DNA of 62,395 bases from an uncultured Sphingomonas sp. (GTDB lineage Bacteria; Pseudomonadota; Alphaproteobacteria; Sphingomonadales; Sphingomonadaceae): NCBI RefSeq assembly GCF_934560975.1, contig NZ_CAKTFO010000018.1:1-62395 (forward strand), written 5' to 3'. The notes below the pieces were generated by a model, which was not told the origin of the DNA, searched no databases, and saw only the letters and a program-made list of their open reading frames with translations. How positions within the stretch are numbered: position 1 is the first letter of the stretch; each line of letters begins with the position of its first letter. The position numbers were made by a program, and so were the translations under genes. Positions 9,143 to 19,202 of this stretch are shown piece after piece.

Positions 9143-9955
9143 ATGCCGCGTTCCATCACCGCCTTTTCCAATCCGCTGATCAAGCGGGTCCGCGCGCTTC
9201 GTGAAAAGCGCCACCGTCGCGAGGAAGGCTTGTTCCTCGCCGAAGGACTTCGCATCCTGGCCGAGGCGGAGGAGACGGGCACCCTGCCCGACTATCTGTT
9301 CTTCGCCGCCGACAGCGCCGGCCACCCGATCGTCCGCCGGCTGACGGCCGCGGTGGAGGCGCGCGGCGGCGAGGCGATCGAGACCAGCCGCGATATCCTC
9401 CACAAACTGTCCGGCAAGGACAATCCGCAGGTGGTGCTGGGCGTCTATCGCCAGTTCGACACCGGCCTCGCCCGCCTGGATCGGGGTGCGTCCGGCATCT
9501 GGCTGGTGGCGCAGGCAATGCGCGATCCCGGCAATCTCGGCACCATGCTGCGCACCGGGGACGCGGTGGGGGCCGGCGGCCTGATCCTGATCGACGACAC
9601 GGTGGACCCCTTCTCCGTCGAAGCGGTGCGGGCGAGCATGGGCGCGCTGTTCACGCAGCGAATCGCGCAGGCGCGGTGGGAGGAGTTCCTGCCCTGGCTG
9701 CGCGGCGGCCCGGGCCAGCTGGTCGGCCTCAGCCTGGAGGCGGCGGAGGATTATCGCGCGCCGCAATATGCCGCCCCCACCTTCCTGATGGTCGGCAACG
9801 AAGCGCAGGGCCTGCCGCAGGATTATGCCGCCGCCTGCGACGTGCGGGTCAAGATCCCGATGCTGGGCAAGGCGGACAGCCTCAATGCGGCAATTTCCGT
9901 GGCGGTGATGGCCTATCAGGTGCTGGGACAGCAGAGGCCTTTGGCGCGGGGTTAG
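9143..9955 (+). CDS. SpoU/TrmH-family RNA 2'-O-methyltransferase
   Basis: A 270-residue SPOUT methyltransferase. The N-terminal substrate-binding part (SNPLIKRVRALREKRHRREEGLFLAEG) is the L30e-like domain; the C-terminal SPOUT knot shows QAMRDPGNLGTMLRTGDAVG (the N-L-G-T-x-x-R motif with catalytic Arg), VRASMGALF and FLMVGNEAQGLP, then KIPMLGKADSLNAAISVAVM. All three knot motifs are intact. It probably methylates a ribose in rRNA or tRNA with S-adenosylmethionine; the target nucleotide cannot be read from the sequence. Confidence 0.93.
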   Translation: MPRSITAFSNPLIKRVRALREKRHRREEGLFLAEGLRILAEAEETGTLPDYLFFAADSAGHPIVRRLTAAVEARGGEAIETSRDILHKLSGKDNPQVVLGVYRQFDTGLARLDRGASGIWLVAQAMRDPGNLGTMLRTGDAVGAGGLILIDDTVDPFSVEAVRASMGALFTQRIAQARWEEFLPWLRGGPGQLVGLSLEAAEDYRAPQYAAPTFLMVGNEAQGLPQDYAAACDVRVKIPMLGKADSLNAAISVAVMAYQVLGQQRPLARG

Positions 9956-10102
9956 CGCGGCATGCGGTCAGGGTGCGCACCGCCCGTACTTCTGCGCTCG
10001 CAGGAGCACGGGTCGGATTGATCGGACGGTTTAGGCCGGCCCAGGTCGCTGCCGTCAGGGCAGCGGCCGCAAACGCCGACAACGCATCGCCCAGCCTTCT
10101 GG

Positions 10103-10122
10103 GCTCCCGCTTTCGCGGGGGC
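10103..10122. repeat. REP-like palindrome (GCTCCCGC-tttc-GCGGGGGC)
   Basis: An eight-base stem with a TTTC loop and one imperfect pair, in the 237-base gap between the methyltransferase gene and the convergent lipoprotein gene. It belongs to a palindrome family seen elsewhere in this window (10951, 12458, 12509, 38002). Nothing else coding was found in the gap. Confidence 0.65.
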
Positions 10123-10192
10123 ACGGCGATGGTGTAAGGCGGGAGAGTGAGCCGGGTGGGATTATCCGCCCTGCCCGCCCCTTCCCGTCGCG

Positions 10193-10843
10193 TCAGCTAT
10201 CATATTTCGCCTCGCACGCCGCGATCACCGCCGGCGGCTGGCCGAGCTTGGCGGAGGTGGCGAGCGTATGGTCGCTGTTGCGCTTGCGGGCTTCCGGCGA
10301 ACGCATACCGGCACGGTCCAGCGCAGAGGCGAGGCGGGTGTCCAGCTTGGTGCCCAGCACGCCATAGCGGGTCGCCGCCTCCTGATAGGCCGCACCCTGG
10401 CTGCCGAGTGCCTTGCGCATGAAATTGGTGATTGCGTAGCATTGCGCCACGCTTTCCAGCGGATCAACCGGCAGCGCCGGGCTCTTGATCTGTGTCGCGG
10501 GATAGGCCGCCTGGCAGCTCGGCCGGAGCGTCTGCCACTTGCCCTTGATGGTCTGATCGAACAGCTTCGGCATGCGCTGAAACACCGCGTCCGCCTTGCC
10601 GTTGTCGAACGTCTCGCCCGACGAACCCGCGAGCAGGGCATAATGAAAGATCCGCGCCTGCGCGTCGGCGGGCAGCTCGCCCTTGACGCCGGCCGCCTCG
10701 CGCTCGGTCGCGGCGGCGATCACGCCGCAGGTCGCCGCCTGCTCCACCGCATCGCTGGGCAGGGTCACGGTCTTTTCGCCGCATCCGCCCAGCAGGAGGG
10801 ACGCCGCCAGCACGGGCACAACGGCGCTCGCGATCTTTACCAA
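10193..10843 (-). CDS. Lipoprotein of unknown function
   Basis: A 216-residue protein if it begins at TTG 10843, which has GGAG about nine bases upstream and gives a textbook lipoprotein signal (VKIASAVVPVLAASLLLGGC). A longer frame to 10948 would bury the signal behind 35 Arg/Pro-rich residues, so I reject it. After the lipobox are two Cys-containing segments (EQAATCGVIAAAT, RPSCQAAYP) and a late ESVAQCYAITNFMRKAL. No domain is recognised. It lies downstream of lpdA with a strong hairpin between them, so it is probably its own unit. Confidence 0.75.
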   Translation of the reverse strand: MVKIASAVVPVLAASLLLGGCGEKTVTLPSDAVEQAATCGVIAAATEREAAGVKGELPADAQARIFHYALLAGSSGETFDNGKADAVFQRMPKLFDQTIKGKWQTLRPSCQAAYPATQIKSPALPVDPLESVAQCYAITNFMRKALGSQGAAYQEAATRYGVLGTKLDTRLASALDRAGMRSPEARKRNSDHTLATSAKLGQPPAVIAACEAKYDS

Positions 10844-10950
10844 ACCAGATCTCCAAATCGTTTCGCTTACGTACGGAACGTGCGGAGGGCGGATCGGTTG
10901 CCGGTGGTCGCGGGACGGAGTGCCCGGCCCCGCCCGGCGCGGATGCAAAC

Positions 10951-10984
10951 AGGGCTCCCGCGTTCACGGGAACGCGGGAGCCCT
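10951..10984. repeat. Strong 14-bp palindrome downstream of lpdA
   Basis: A perfect 14-base stem (AGGGCTCCCGCGTT with its complement) around a six-base loop. The core GCTCCCGC/GCGGGAGC links it to the REP-like family in this window. It sits 62 bases beyond the lpdA stop, so it could also stop or protect the sucAB-lpdA transcript, though it lacks a T run on either strand. Confidence 0.65.
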
Positions 10985-11046
10985 GCAATGTCGGCACGAC
11001 GATTTCAGGTCCCGCGGCTGGACGGTCCAGCCCCGGGATGCCCGGA

Positions 11047-12441
<1,395 letters not shown>

Positions 12442-12457
12442 CATTCCGCTCCACTGT

Positions 12458-12477
12458 GCTCCTGCGAACGCAGGAGC
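12458..12477. repeat. REP-like palindrome, first of an inverted pair
   Basis: Perfect eight-base stem GCTCCTGC/GCAGGAGC with loop GAAC, just before lpdA. A second copy with the same stem lies 31 bases away in the opposite orientation, judged by the flanking TGTG/CACA. Confidence 0.75.
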
Positions 12478-12508
12478 CTAGGCTTGCACGTGCCGAGCCC
12501 CAGCCTGG

Positions 12509-12528
12509 GCTCCTGCTTTCGCAGGAGC
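12509..12528. repeat. REP-like palindrome, second of an inverted pair
   Basis: Same stem as the copy at 12458, with loop TTTC and the flanking CACA on the right. The pair forms a BIME-like unit between lpdA and the frameshifted GIY-YIG gene. Confidence 0.75.
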
Positions 12529-12536
12529 ACAGGCCT

Positions 12537-12828
12537 TTATGCCAGCGTCTCGTACAAATCCGTCCATGACGGGTTGTTGCGCTCGATCAGTTCGAGCTTC
12601 CAAGCCCGTTTCCACTTCTTGATCTGCAGTTCGCGCCGGCGGGCGTCCTGCAGATCGTCAAACGCGTCGAACCACACCAGGCTCTTGCACCCATAACGCC
12701 TGGGGAAGCCATCCACCAAGGCGTTGCGAATGCTGGTAGGGCCGTGATGGCAGGTTGCCCGTCACGCCGAGGTAGAGCGTTCCATTGCGCCTGCTGGCCA
12801 TCAGGTAGACCCACCCGGGTTTCATCAT
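12537..12828 (-). pseudogene. GIY-YIG endonuclease-like gene with a +1 frameshift
   Basis: Two frames together give one complete GIY-YIG protein of ~96 residues. The N-terminal part (MMKPGWVYLMASRRNGTLYLGVTGNLPSR) is read from ATG 12828; the C-terminal part (LVDGFPRRYG, LVWFDAF, RRRELQIKKWKRAWKLELIE) continues in the next frame to 12537. The family normally reads W-x-H-x-x-x-L-V-D-G-F at the join. Removing one of the two A bases at 12729-12730 (plus strand) yields QHRNALVDGF and restores the gene. So this is a single-base frameshift, either real or a sequencing error. Such small GIY-YIG genes are often mobile and sit beside repeats, as here. Confidence 0.8.
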
Positions 12829-12870
12829 GCTTCCGCCACCGCCCCGGCCTGCGCCGGAGCATCGGGGGCA

Positions 12871-14169
12871 TTACAGGTCGATCAGCAGGCGCGTGGGATC
12901 CTCGATCGCGTTCTTCAGCGCGACCAGGAAGGTCACCGCCTCGCGGCCGTCGATCAGGCGGTGATCGTAGCTGAGCGCCAGATACATCATCGGGCGGACC
13001 ACAACCTGGCCGTTGCGGACCACGGGACGCTCCTCGATCCGGTGCAGGCCCAGCACGGCCGACTGCGGCGGGTTGATGATCGGGGTCGACATCAGCGAGC
13101 CGAACACGCCACCGTTGGAGATGGTGAAGGTGCCGCCCTTCATCTCGTCCATCTTGAGCGTGCCGTCCTTGGCGCGCTTGCCGAAGTCGCCGATCGTCTT
13201 TTCGATGCCGGCGACCGACAGCTGGTCGGCATCGCGGATCACCGGCACGACCAGGCCGTTGGGCGCGGACACCGCGACCGAGATGTCGGCATAATCGTGA
13301 TAGACGATCTCGTCGCCCTCGATCGAGCCGTTCACGGCCGGGATGTCGCGCAGCGCCTGGCAGGCGGCCTTCACGAAGAAGCCCATGAAGCCGAGGCGCA
13401 CGCCATGCTTCTTCTCGAACAGGTCCTTATACTTGGCGCGGGCGGCGATCACCTCGCTCATGTCGACGTCGTTGAACGTCGTCAGCATGGCGGCGGTGTT
13501 CTGCGCTTCCTTCAGGCGCTTGGCGACGGTCTGGCGGAGGCGCGACATGCGGACGCGCTCCTCCTTGCGGCCGCCCGTGGCGGGCGCGGCCGGAGCCGCG
13601 GCTGCGGCGGGTGCGGCCGGGGCAGCGCCGGCAGTGCCGCTCTTGGCGGCGGCGAGCACGTCGTCCTTGGTCAGGCGGCCATCCTTGCCGGTGCCGGCGA
13701 CCTTGGCCGGATCCAGCCCATGCTCCTGCACCGCGCGGCGCACGGAGGGCGAGAGCGGCTGCGACGTGCCGCCGGTCTGCGGCTCGCCATGGTTGCCGTA
13801 GCCGGCCGGCGCCGTCTGCGGCTGGGCCGGCGGCTCGGACGCGGCCGCGGGCTGCGCACGCTCGGCCGCCTCCGCCTTGCCCACGGCAGTACGGTTCTCG
13901 ACCGCCGGGGTCGCGCTGGTGGAGGCGCTGGCGCCTTCCTGGATGCGGGCGATCACGGCACCGACCTCCACCGTGTCGCCCTCGCCGGCGACATGCTCGG
14001 CAAGGACGCCGGCGGTGGGGGCGTTCACCTCCACCGCGACCTTGTCGGTTTCAAGGCTGGCGATCGGCTCGTCCGCCTTCACTGCTTCGCCCGGCTGCTT
14101 GAGCCACTGGCCCAAGGTCGCTTCGGTGATCGATTCGCCCAGCGTGGGAACGACGACGTCGGTGGCCAT
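12871..14169 (-). CDS. sucB: 2-oxoglutarate dehydrogenase E2, dihydrolipoyl succinyltransferase
   Basis: A 432-residue E2 that transfers the succinyl group from lipoate to CoA. Domains in order: lipoyl domain (residues 1-78) with lipoylated Lys in SLETDKVAVEV; an Ala/Pro-rich linker; the peripheral subunit-binding domain (~135-170) with SPSVRRAVQEHGLDPAKVAGTGKDGRL; a second Ala/Pro linker; and the catalytic domain with RMSRLRQTVAKRL, GTFTISNGGVFGSL and the active-site YDHRLIDGREAVTFL. It starts nine bases after the sucA stop, so the two are cotranslated neighbours. Confidence 0.96.
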   Translation of the reverse strand: MATDVVVPTLGESITEATLGQWLKQPGEAVKADEPIASLETDKVAVEVNAPTAGVLAEHVAGEGDTVEVGAVIARIQEGASASTSATPAVENRTAVGKAEAAERAQPAAASEPPAQPQTAPAGYGNHGEPQTGGTSQPLSPSVRRAVQEHGLDPAKVAGTGKDGRLTKDDVLAAAKSGTAGAAPAAPAAAAAPAAPATGGRKEERVRMSRLRQTVAKRLKEAQNTAAMLTTFNDVDMSEVIAARAKYKDLFEKKHGVRLGFMGFFVKAACQALRDIPAVNGSIEGDEIVYHDYADISVAVSAPNGLVVPVIRDADQLSVAGIEKTIGDFGKRAKDGTLKMDEMKGGTFTISNGGVFGSLMSTPIINPPQSAVLGLHRIEERPVVRNGQVVVRPMMYLALSYDHRLIDGREAVTFLVALKNAIEDPTRLLIDL

Positions 14170-14178
14170 TGGTCTTCC

Positions 14179-17091
14179 TTATGCTTGCACTTCGTGGCCA
14201 AGCGCCTCGGCGACCAGCGCCGCCTGCTGCTTGGCATGGTTCTTCATCAGGCCGGTGGCCGTGGCGGCGGACGCCTTGCGGCCGGCATAGACCGGACGCG
14301 ACGCCCCCTTGCCCGCCTGCTTCAGCGCGTCTTCGATCAGGCAGTCGACGAAGAACCACGCACCGTTGTTCTTCGGCTCTTCCTGCGCCCACACCACCGT
14401 TTCCAGGTTCGGCATGCGACCGAGGCGCGCCACCAGCGCATCCGACGGGAAGGGATAGAGTTGCTCCACCCGGACAATGGTGGTGTTCCTGTCGCCCGCG
14501 GCATCGCGCGCCTCGGCCAGGTCGTAGAAGACCTTGCCCGAACACAGCACCAGCCGCTTCACATCGGCATCGGCCGGCGCGTTGGGATCGCTCAGCATCC
14601 GGCGGAAATGGCTGTCGCCCAGGAACTCGTCGACCGTCGACACCGCCGCCTTGTGGCGCAGCAGCGACTTCGGCGTCATCATCACCAAAGGCTTGCGGAA
14701 CTTGCGCAGCATCTGCCGGCGCAGGATGTGGAAGTAGTTGGCGGGCGTGGTGCAATTAGCGACCTGGATATTATCCTCTGCGCACAGCTGCAGATAACGC
14801 TCCAGACGGGCCGAGCTATGCTCCGGACCCTGGCCTTCGTAGCCGTGCGGCAGCAGCATCACCAGGCCGTTGGCGCGTAGCCACTTCGCCTCGCCGGCGG
14901 CGATGAACTGGTCGATCATCACCTGCGCGCCATTGGCGAAGTCACCGAACTGCGCCTCCCACAGCACCAGGGTATTGGGCGACTGGCCGGCATAGCCATA
15001 TTCGAAGCCGAGCACGCCGAACTCGCTGAGCGGGGAATCGAGCACCTGGAAACGGCGATCGATTTCCGACAGCGGGAAGTAGCGGTGGCCGTCCTTCTGG
15101 TCGGTCCAGGCGGCGTGACGCTGGCTGAACGTGCCGCGACCGACATCCTGGCCCGACAGGCGGACGGGATAGCCGTCCAGCATCAGCGTGCCGAACGCCA
15201 GCGCCTCGGCCGTCGCCCAGTCGAAGCCTTCGCCGGTGTCGAACATGGCGCGCTTGGCATCGAGGATGCGGGACAGGGTCTTGTGGACCGTCAGGTCGGC
15301 GGGAACGGTGGTCAGGATCTTGGCGACCTGATCCAGCGCGTCGCGCGTGACGCCGCTGGCGGCGGCGCGGCGCTCGGTGATCGGCTCGCGCGGGGCGGCG
15401 AGGCCGGCCCATTCGCCTTCGAACCAGTCGGCCTTGTTGGCCTTGTAGCCCTTGCCCGCCTCGAACTCTTCCTCCAGCACGGCGACGAATTCGGCCTCGT
15501 TCTGGTCGAGCCAGGCCTGGTCGATCACGCCCTCGCCGATCAGCCGCTCGGCATAGAGACGCGACACGGCCTGATGCTTGCGGATCTCGTCATACATCAA
15601 CGGCTGGGTGAAGCCGGGCTCGTCGCCTTCATTGTGGCCGAAGCGGCGATAGCACCACATGTCGATCACGACGTCGCGCTTGAACTTCGCGCGAAACTCG
15701 GTCGCGACCTTGCAGGCGTAAGTCACCGCCTCGGGATCGTCGCCATTGACGTGCAGGATCGGCGCCTGGACCATCTTGGCGATGTCGGAGCAATAAGGCG
15801 ACGAGCGCGCGAATTGCGGCGAGGTGGTGAAGCCCACCTGGTTGTTGATCACGAAATGGACCGTGCCGCCGGTGTTGTAGCCGCGCAGGCCCGAAAAGCC
15901 GAAACACTCCATGATAACGCCCTGGCCGGCAAAGGCGGCGTCGCCATGGATCAGGATCGGCAGCACCTTGGCCCGCTCATTGTCGTTGAGCGTGGTCTGC
16001 TTGGCCCGTGCCTTGCCCAGCACCACCGGGTCCGCCGCCTCAAGGTGCGAAGGGTTGGGCGCGAGGCTGAGGTGGATGCGGTTGCCGTCGAACTCGCGGT
16101 CGGTCGAGGTGCCGAGGTGATACTTCACATCGCCCGAACCGCCCACATCCTCCGGGTTGGCGGAACCGCCGGCGAATTCGTGGAAGAGGATCCGGAACGG
16201 CTTCTTCATCACGTTGGTCAGCACGTTCAGGCGGCCGCGATGTGCCATGCCGAGCACGACCTGCTCGACACCGGCCTGGCCCGCATATTTCAGCACGGCT
16301 TCCAGCGCCGGGATCATGCTTTCGCCGCCGTCGAGACCGAAACGCTTGGTCCCGACATATTTCTTGGCGAGGAACTTCTCCCACTGCTCGGCCTCGACGA
16401 CCTTGCCGAGGATGGCGCGCTTGCCCTCCGGCGAGAAGCTGATCTCCTTGTCCTTGCCTTCCATCCGGTCCTGCAGGAACGCACGCTCCTCCACGTCCTG
16501 GATGTGCATGAACTCCAGCCCGACCTTGCCGCAATAATTCTTGCGGAGGGTGGCGACGATCTCGCGCACCGTGGCCCGCTCGAAGCCGAGCCATCCGCCC
16601 AGGAAGATGGGACGGTCCATATCGGCATCGGTGAAGCCATGGAATTCGGGCTTGAGGTCGTCCGGCGTTTCCTGCCGCGCAAGGCCGAGCGGATCGAGGT
16701 CGGCGAGCAGGTGCCCGCGCACGCGATAGGTGCGGATCAGGTTCACGGCACGGATCGAGTCGAGCGCGGCAGCGGCGACATCGGCCGCCTGCGGCGCGGG
16801 CTTGGCGGCGGCGGGCGTCGCGGCGGCACCCGGCCTGCCGCCCTTGGCCGGCTTCGCTTCCGGCTCCATCTGGGTCGGGTCGAGCCCGGCGGTCAGCGCG
16901 TCCGTATCGTGCGGCGGCCAGTTCGGCCGCGCCCAGCTCGGCCCGCTGACCGTCGCTTCCAGTGCCTGGAAATAGGTGCGCCAATCCGCCTCGACCGACT
17001 GCGGATCGGCGCGGTATCGCCGGTACAGCGCCTCCGCGAAGGAGGGACTCACACCCTCCAGCCCGTCGAAGCCCTGTCCCTCGATACCCAT
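14179..17091 (-). CDS. sucA: 2-oxoglutarate dehydrogenase E1 component
   Basis: A 970-residue thiamine-diphosphate enzyme that decarboxylates 2-oxoglutarate. The N-terminus (GFDGLEGVSPSFAEALYRRY, DWRTYFQALE) is the E2-interaction segment of this family. Further on: GMAHRGRLNVLTNVM, the ThDP motif region with HGDAAFAGQGVIMECFGFSGL and VINNQVGFTT, HVNGDDPEAVTYACKVA, and the C-terminal HGYEGQGPEHSSARLERYL. I start at ATG 17091, which has AGGAC upstream and gives the usual N-terminus; the frame is open 33 bases further. It follows sucD by 83 bases. Confidence 0.96.
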   Translation of the reverse strand: MGIEGQGFDGLEGVSPSFAEALYRRYRADPQSVEADWRTYFQALEATVSGPSWARPNWPPHDTDALTAGLDPTQMEPEAKPAKGGRPGAAATPAAAKPAPQAADVAAAALDSIRAVNLIRTYRVRGHLLADLDPLGLARQETPDDLKPEFHGFTDADMDRPIFLGGWLGFERATVREIVATLRKNYCGKVGLEFMHIQDVEERAFLQDRMEGKDKEISFSPEGKRAILGKVVEAEQWEKFLAKKYVGTKRFGLDGGESMIPALEAVLKYAGQAGVEQVVLGMAHRGRLNVLTNVMKKPFRILFHEFAGGSANPEDVGGSGDVKYHLGTSTDREFDGNRIHLSLAPNPSHLEAADPVVLGKARAKQTTLNDNERAKVLPILIHGDAAFAGQGVIMECFGFSGLRGYNTGGTVHFVINNQVGFTTSPQFARSSPYCSDIAKMVQAPILHVNGDDPEAVTYACKVATEFRAKFKRDVVIDMWCYRRFGHNEGDEPGFTQPLMYDEIRKHQAVSRLYAERLIGEGVIDQAWLDQNEAEFVAVLEEEFEAGKGYKANKADWFEGEWAGLAAPREPITERRAAASGVTRDALDQVAKILTTVPADLTVHKTLSRILDAKRAMFDTGEGFDWATAEALAFGTLMLDGYPVRLSGQDVGRGTFSQRHAAWTDQKDGHRYFPLSEIDRRFQVLDSPLSEFGVLGFEYGYAGQSPNTLVLWEAQFGDFANGAQVMIDQFIAAGEAKWLRANGLVMLLPHGYEGQGPEHSSARLERYLQLCAEDNIQVANCTTPANYFHILRRQMLRKFRKPLVMMTPKSLLRHKAAVSTVDEFLGDSHFRRMLSDPNAPADADVKRLVLCSGKVFYDLAEARDAAGDRNTTIVRVEQLYPFPSDALVARLGRMPNLETVVWAQEEPKNNGAWFFVDCLIEDALKQAGKGASRPVYAGRKASAATATGLMKNHAKQQAALVAEALGHEVQA

Positions 17092-17174
17092 GTGTCGTCC
17101 TTTTATCACTTCACCGCCGAACAAGGCGGCGTGTCGCGCCTCACCCGATCAGGTGAGCGCGACCCGTCACTGAA

Positions 17175-18059
17175 TCAACCCTTGAGCACGGCCGCGAGGG
17201 TCGTGCCGAGTTCGGATGGGGAAGCCGCAACCTTGATGCCGGCTTCTTCCATCGCCGCAATCTTGTCCTCGGCGCCGCCCTGACCGCCGGACACGATCGC
17301 GCCGGCATGGCCCATGCGGCGGCCCGGAGGCGCCGTGCGGCCCGCGATGAAGCCGGCCATCGGCTTCTTGCGGCCGCGCTTCGCCTCGTCCTTCAGGAAC
17401 TGCGCCGCCTCTTCCTCGGCCGAGCCGCCGATTTCGCCAATCATGATGATCGACTGGGTCGCGTCATCGGCCAGGAAGAGTTCCAGCACGTCGATGAAGT
17501 TGGTGCCGTTGACCGGATCGCCGCCGATACCGACGGCCGTGGTCTGGCCCAGGCCCTCGTTGGTGGTCTGGAACACCGCCTCGTAGGTGAGCGTGCCGGA
17601 GCGCGAGACGACGCCGACCGAACCCTTGGAGAAGATGTTGCCCGGCATGATGCCGATCTTGCACTCGCCCGGTGTCAGCACGCCCGGGCAGTTCGGGCCG
17701 ATCAGGCGGCTCTTGGAACCTGTCAGCGCCCGCTTCACCCGTACCATGTCGAGCACCGGAATGCCTTCGGTGATCGCGACGATCAGCGGCACTTCGGCGT
17801 CGATCGCCTCCAGGATCGAATCGGCGGCGAAGGGCGGCGGAACGTAGATGACGCTGGCGTCGGCGCCGGTCCGGGCCACCGCTTCGTGGACCGTGTCGAA
17901 CACGGGCAGGCCGATATGGGTCTGCCCGCCCTTGCCCGGCGTGACGCCGCCGACGACCTTGGTGCCGTAGGCGATCGCCTGCTCGGAATGGAAGGTGCCC
18001 TGCTGGCCGGTGAAGCCCTGGGTGATGACCTTCGTGTTTGCGTTAACCAGGATCGACAT
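17175..18059 (-). CDS. sucD: Succinyl-CoA synthetase alpha subunit
   Basis: A 294-residue protein with VITQGFTGQQGTFHSEQAIAYG (CoA-binding fold), VIYVPPPFAADSI, LIGPNCPGVLTPGECKIGIM, SRSGTLTYEAV and the phosphorylated His in RRMGHAGAIVSGGQGG. It forms succinyl-CoA synthetase with the beta subunit SucC, converting succinyl-CoA to succinate with nucleotide triphosphate formation. Normally sucC precedes sucD, but here mdh ends 39 bases upstream, so the beta subunit must be encoded elsewhere. Confidence 0.96.
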   Translation of the reverse strand: MSILVNANTKVITQGFTGQQGTFHSEQAIAYGTKVVGGVTPGKGGQTHIGLPVFDTVHEAVARTGADASVIYVPPPFAADSILEAIDAEVPLIVAITEGIPVLDMVRVKRALTGSKSRLIGPNCPGVLTPGECKIGIMPGNIFSKGSVGVVSRSGTLTYEAVFQTTNEGLGQTTAVGIGGDPVNGTNFIDVLELFLADDATQSIIMIGEIGGSAEEEAAQFLKDEAKRGRKKPMAGFIAGRTAPPGRRMGHAGAIVSGGQGGAEDKIAAMEEAGIKVAASPSELGTTLAAVLKG

Positions 18060-18098
18060 GCGTGGTCAGCGTCCTTCGTGTGCGTAAGTAACGGCCGA

Positions 18099-19061
18099 TC
18101 AGGCCAGGGTTTGGTCGATGCCCTTGCAGGCGACCAGCAGTTCCTTGACCGCGTCCACCGACACCTGAAGGTTCTGCTTGGCCTCGTCGTCCAGCGCGAC
18201 CTCGACGATCTGCTCGACGCCGCCGGCACCGATTACCACCGGCACGCCGACATAAAGGCCGTCAAGGCCATATTGACCTTCGACATAGGCGGCGCAGGGC
18301 AGGATCCGCTTCTGGTCGCTCAGATAGGCTTCGGCCATCGCGATGCCGCTGGTCGCGGGCGCATAGAAGGCCGAGCCGGTCTTGAGCAGGGCCACGATCT
18401 CGCCGCCGCCGCCGCGCGTGCGCTTGACGATCGCGTCGATCCGCTCCTGCGTGGACTTGCCCATCTTGATCAGGTCGGGAACGGGGATGCCGTTCACGGT
18501 CGAATATTGGACCACGGGCACCATCGTGTCGCCATGGCCGCCGAGCACGAACGTGTTCACGTCCTTGACCGACACCTGGAACTCGTCGGCCAGGAAGTGG
18601 CTGAAGCGCGCCGAATCCAGCACGCCCGCCATGCCGACCACCTTGTGGTGCGGCAGGCCGGAAAATTCGCGCAGCGCCCACACCATCGCGTCGAGCGGGT
18701 TGGTGATGCAGATCACGAATGCGTCGGGTGCGTGGGCCTTGATGCCCTCGCCCACCGACTTCATCACCTTCAGGTTGATGCCGAGCAGGTCGTCACGGCT
18801 CATGCCCGGCTTGCGCGGCACGCCGGCGGTGACGATGATCACGTCCGCGCCGGCAATGTCGGCATAATCGTTGGTGCCGGTGATCTTGGCGTCGAAGCCC
18901 TCGACCGGGCCGCATTGCGACAGGTCGAGCGCCTTGCCCTGGGGAATACCCTCGGCGATGTCGAACAGGACGATGTCGCCCAATTCCTTCTTCGCGGCGA
19001 GATGCGCCAGCGTACCGCCGATATTGCCCGCGCCGATCAGCGCGATCTTCTTCCGAGCCAT
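18099..19061 (-). CDS. mdh: Malate dehydrogenase
   Basis: A 320-residue LDH-like malate dehydrogenase of the alphaproteobacterial type. NAD fold: KIALIGAGNIGGTLAHLA; substrate-binding Args in GVPRKPGMSRDDLL; catalytic Asp in MAGVLDSARFSHFLA and His in FVLGGHGDTMVPV; CITNPLDAMVW. ATG 19061 is preceded by GGGAG; an extension to 19160 has no family match. It heads the mdh-sucD-sucA-sucB-lpdA run. Confidence 0.96.
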   Translation of the reverse strand: MARKKIALIGAGNIGGTLAHLAAKKELGDIVLFDIAEGIPQGKALDLSQCGPVEGFDAKITGTNDYADIAGADVIIVTAGVPRKPGMSRDDLLGINLKVMKSVGEGIKAHAPDAFVICITNPLDAMVWALREFSGLPHHKVVGMAGVLDSARFSHFLADEFQVSVKDVNTFVLGGHGDTMVPVVQYSTVNGIPVPDLIKMGKSTQERIDAIVKRTRGGGGEIVALLKTGSAFYAPATSGIAMAEAYLSDQKRILPCAAYVEGQYGLDGLYVGVPVVIGAGGVEQIVEVALDDEAKQNLQVSVDAVKELLVACKGIDQTLA

Positions 19062-19202
19062 GCGACTCCCTTCAAGGTCCAGTGCGCGTAGAAAGCGGTC
19101 GCAAGGACGCAACCGCGAAAGCTGCGGGGGCCGCTTAGACCCATGCGGCCGGGGGTTCAACCGGCGAATCGGTGTGTTTTTGTGAACGTTGGCCGGCCGC
19201 GC

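Noticed and set aside
12458..12528. CRISPR-like array
   Set aside because: Only two palindromic units in inverted orientation, without regular direct repeats or spacers; no cas genes in the window.
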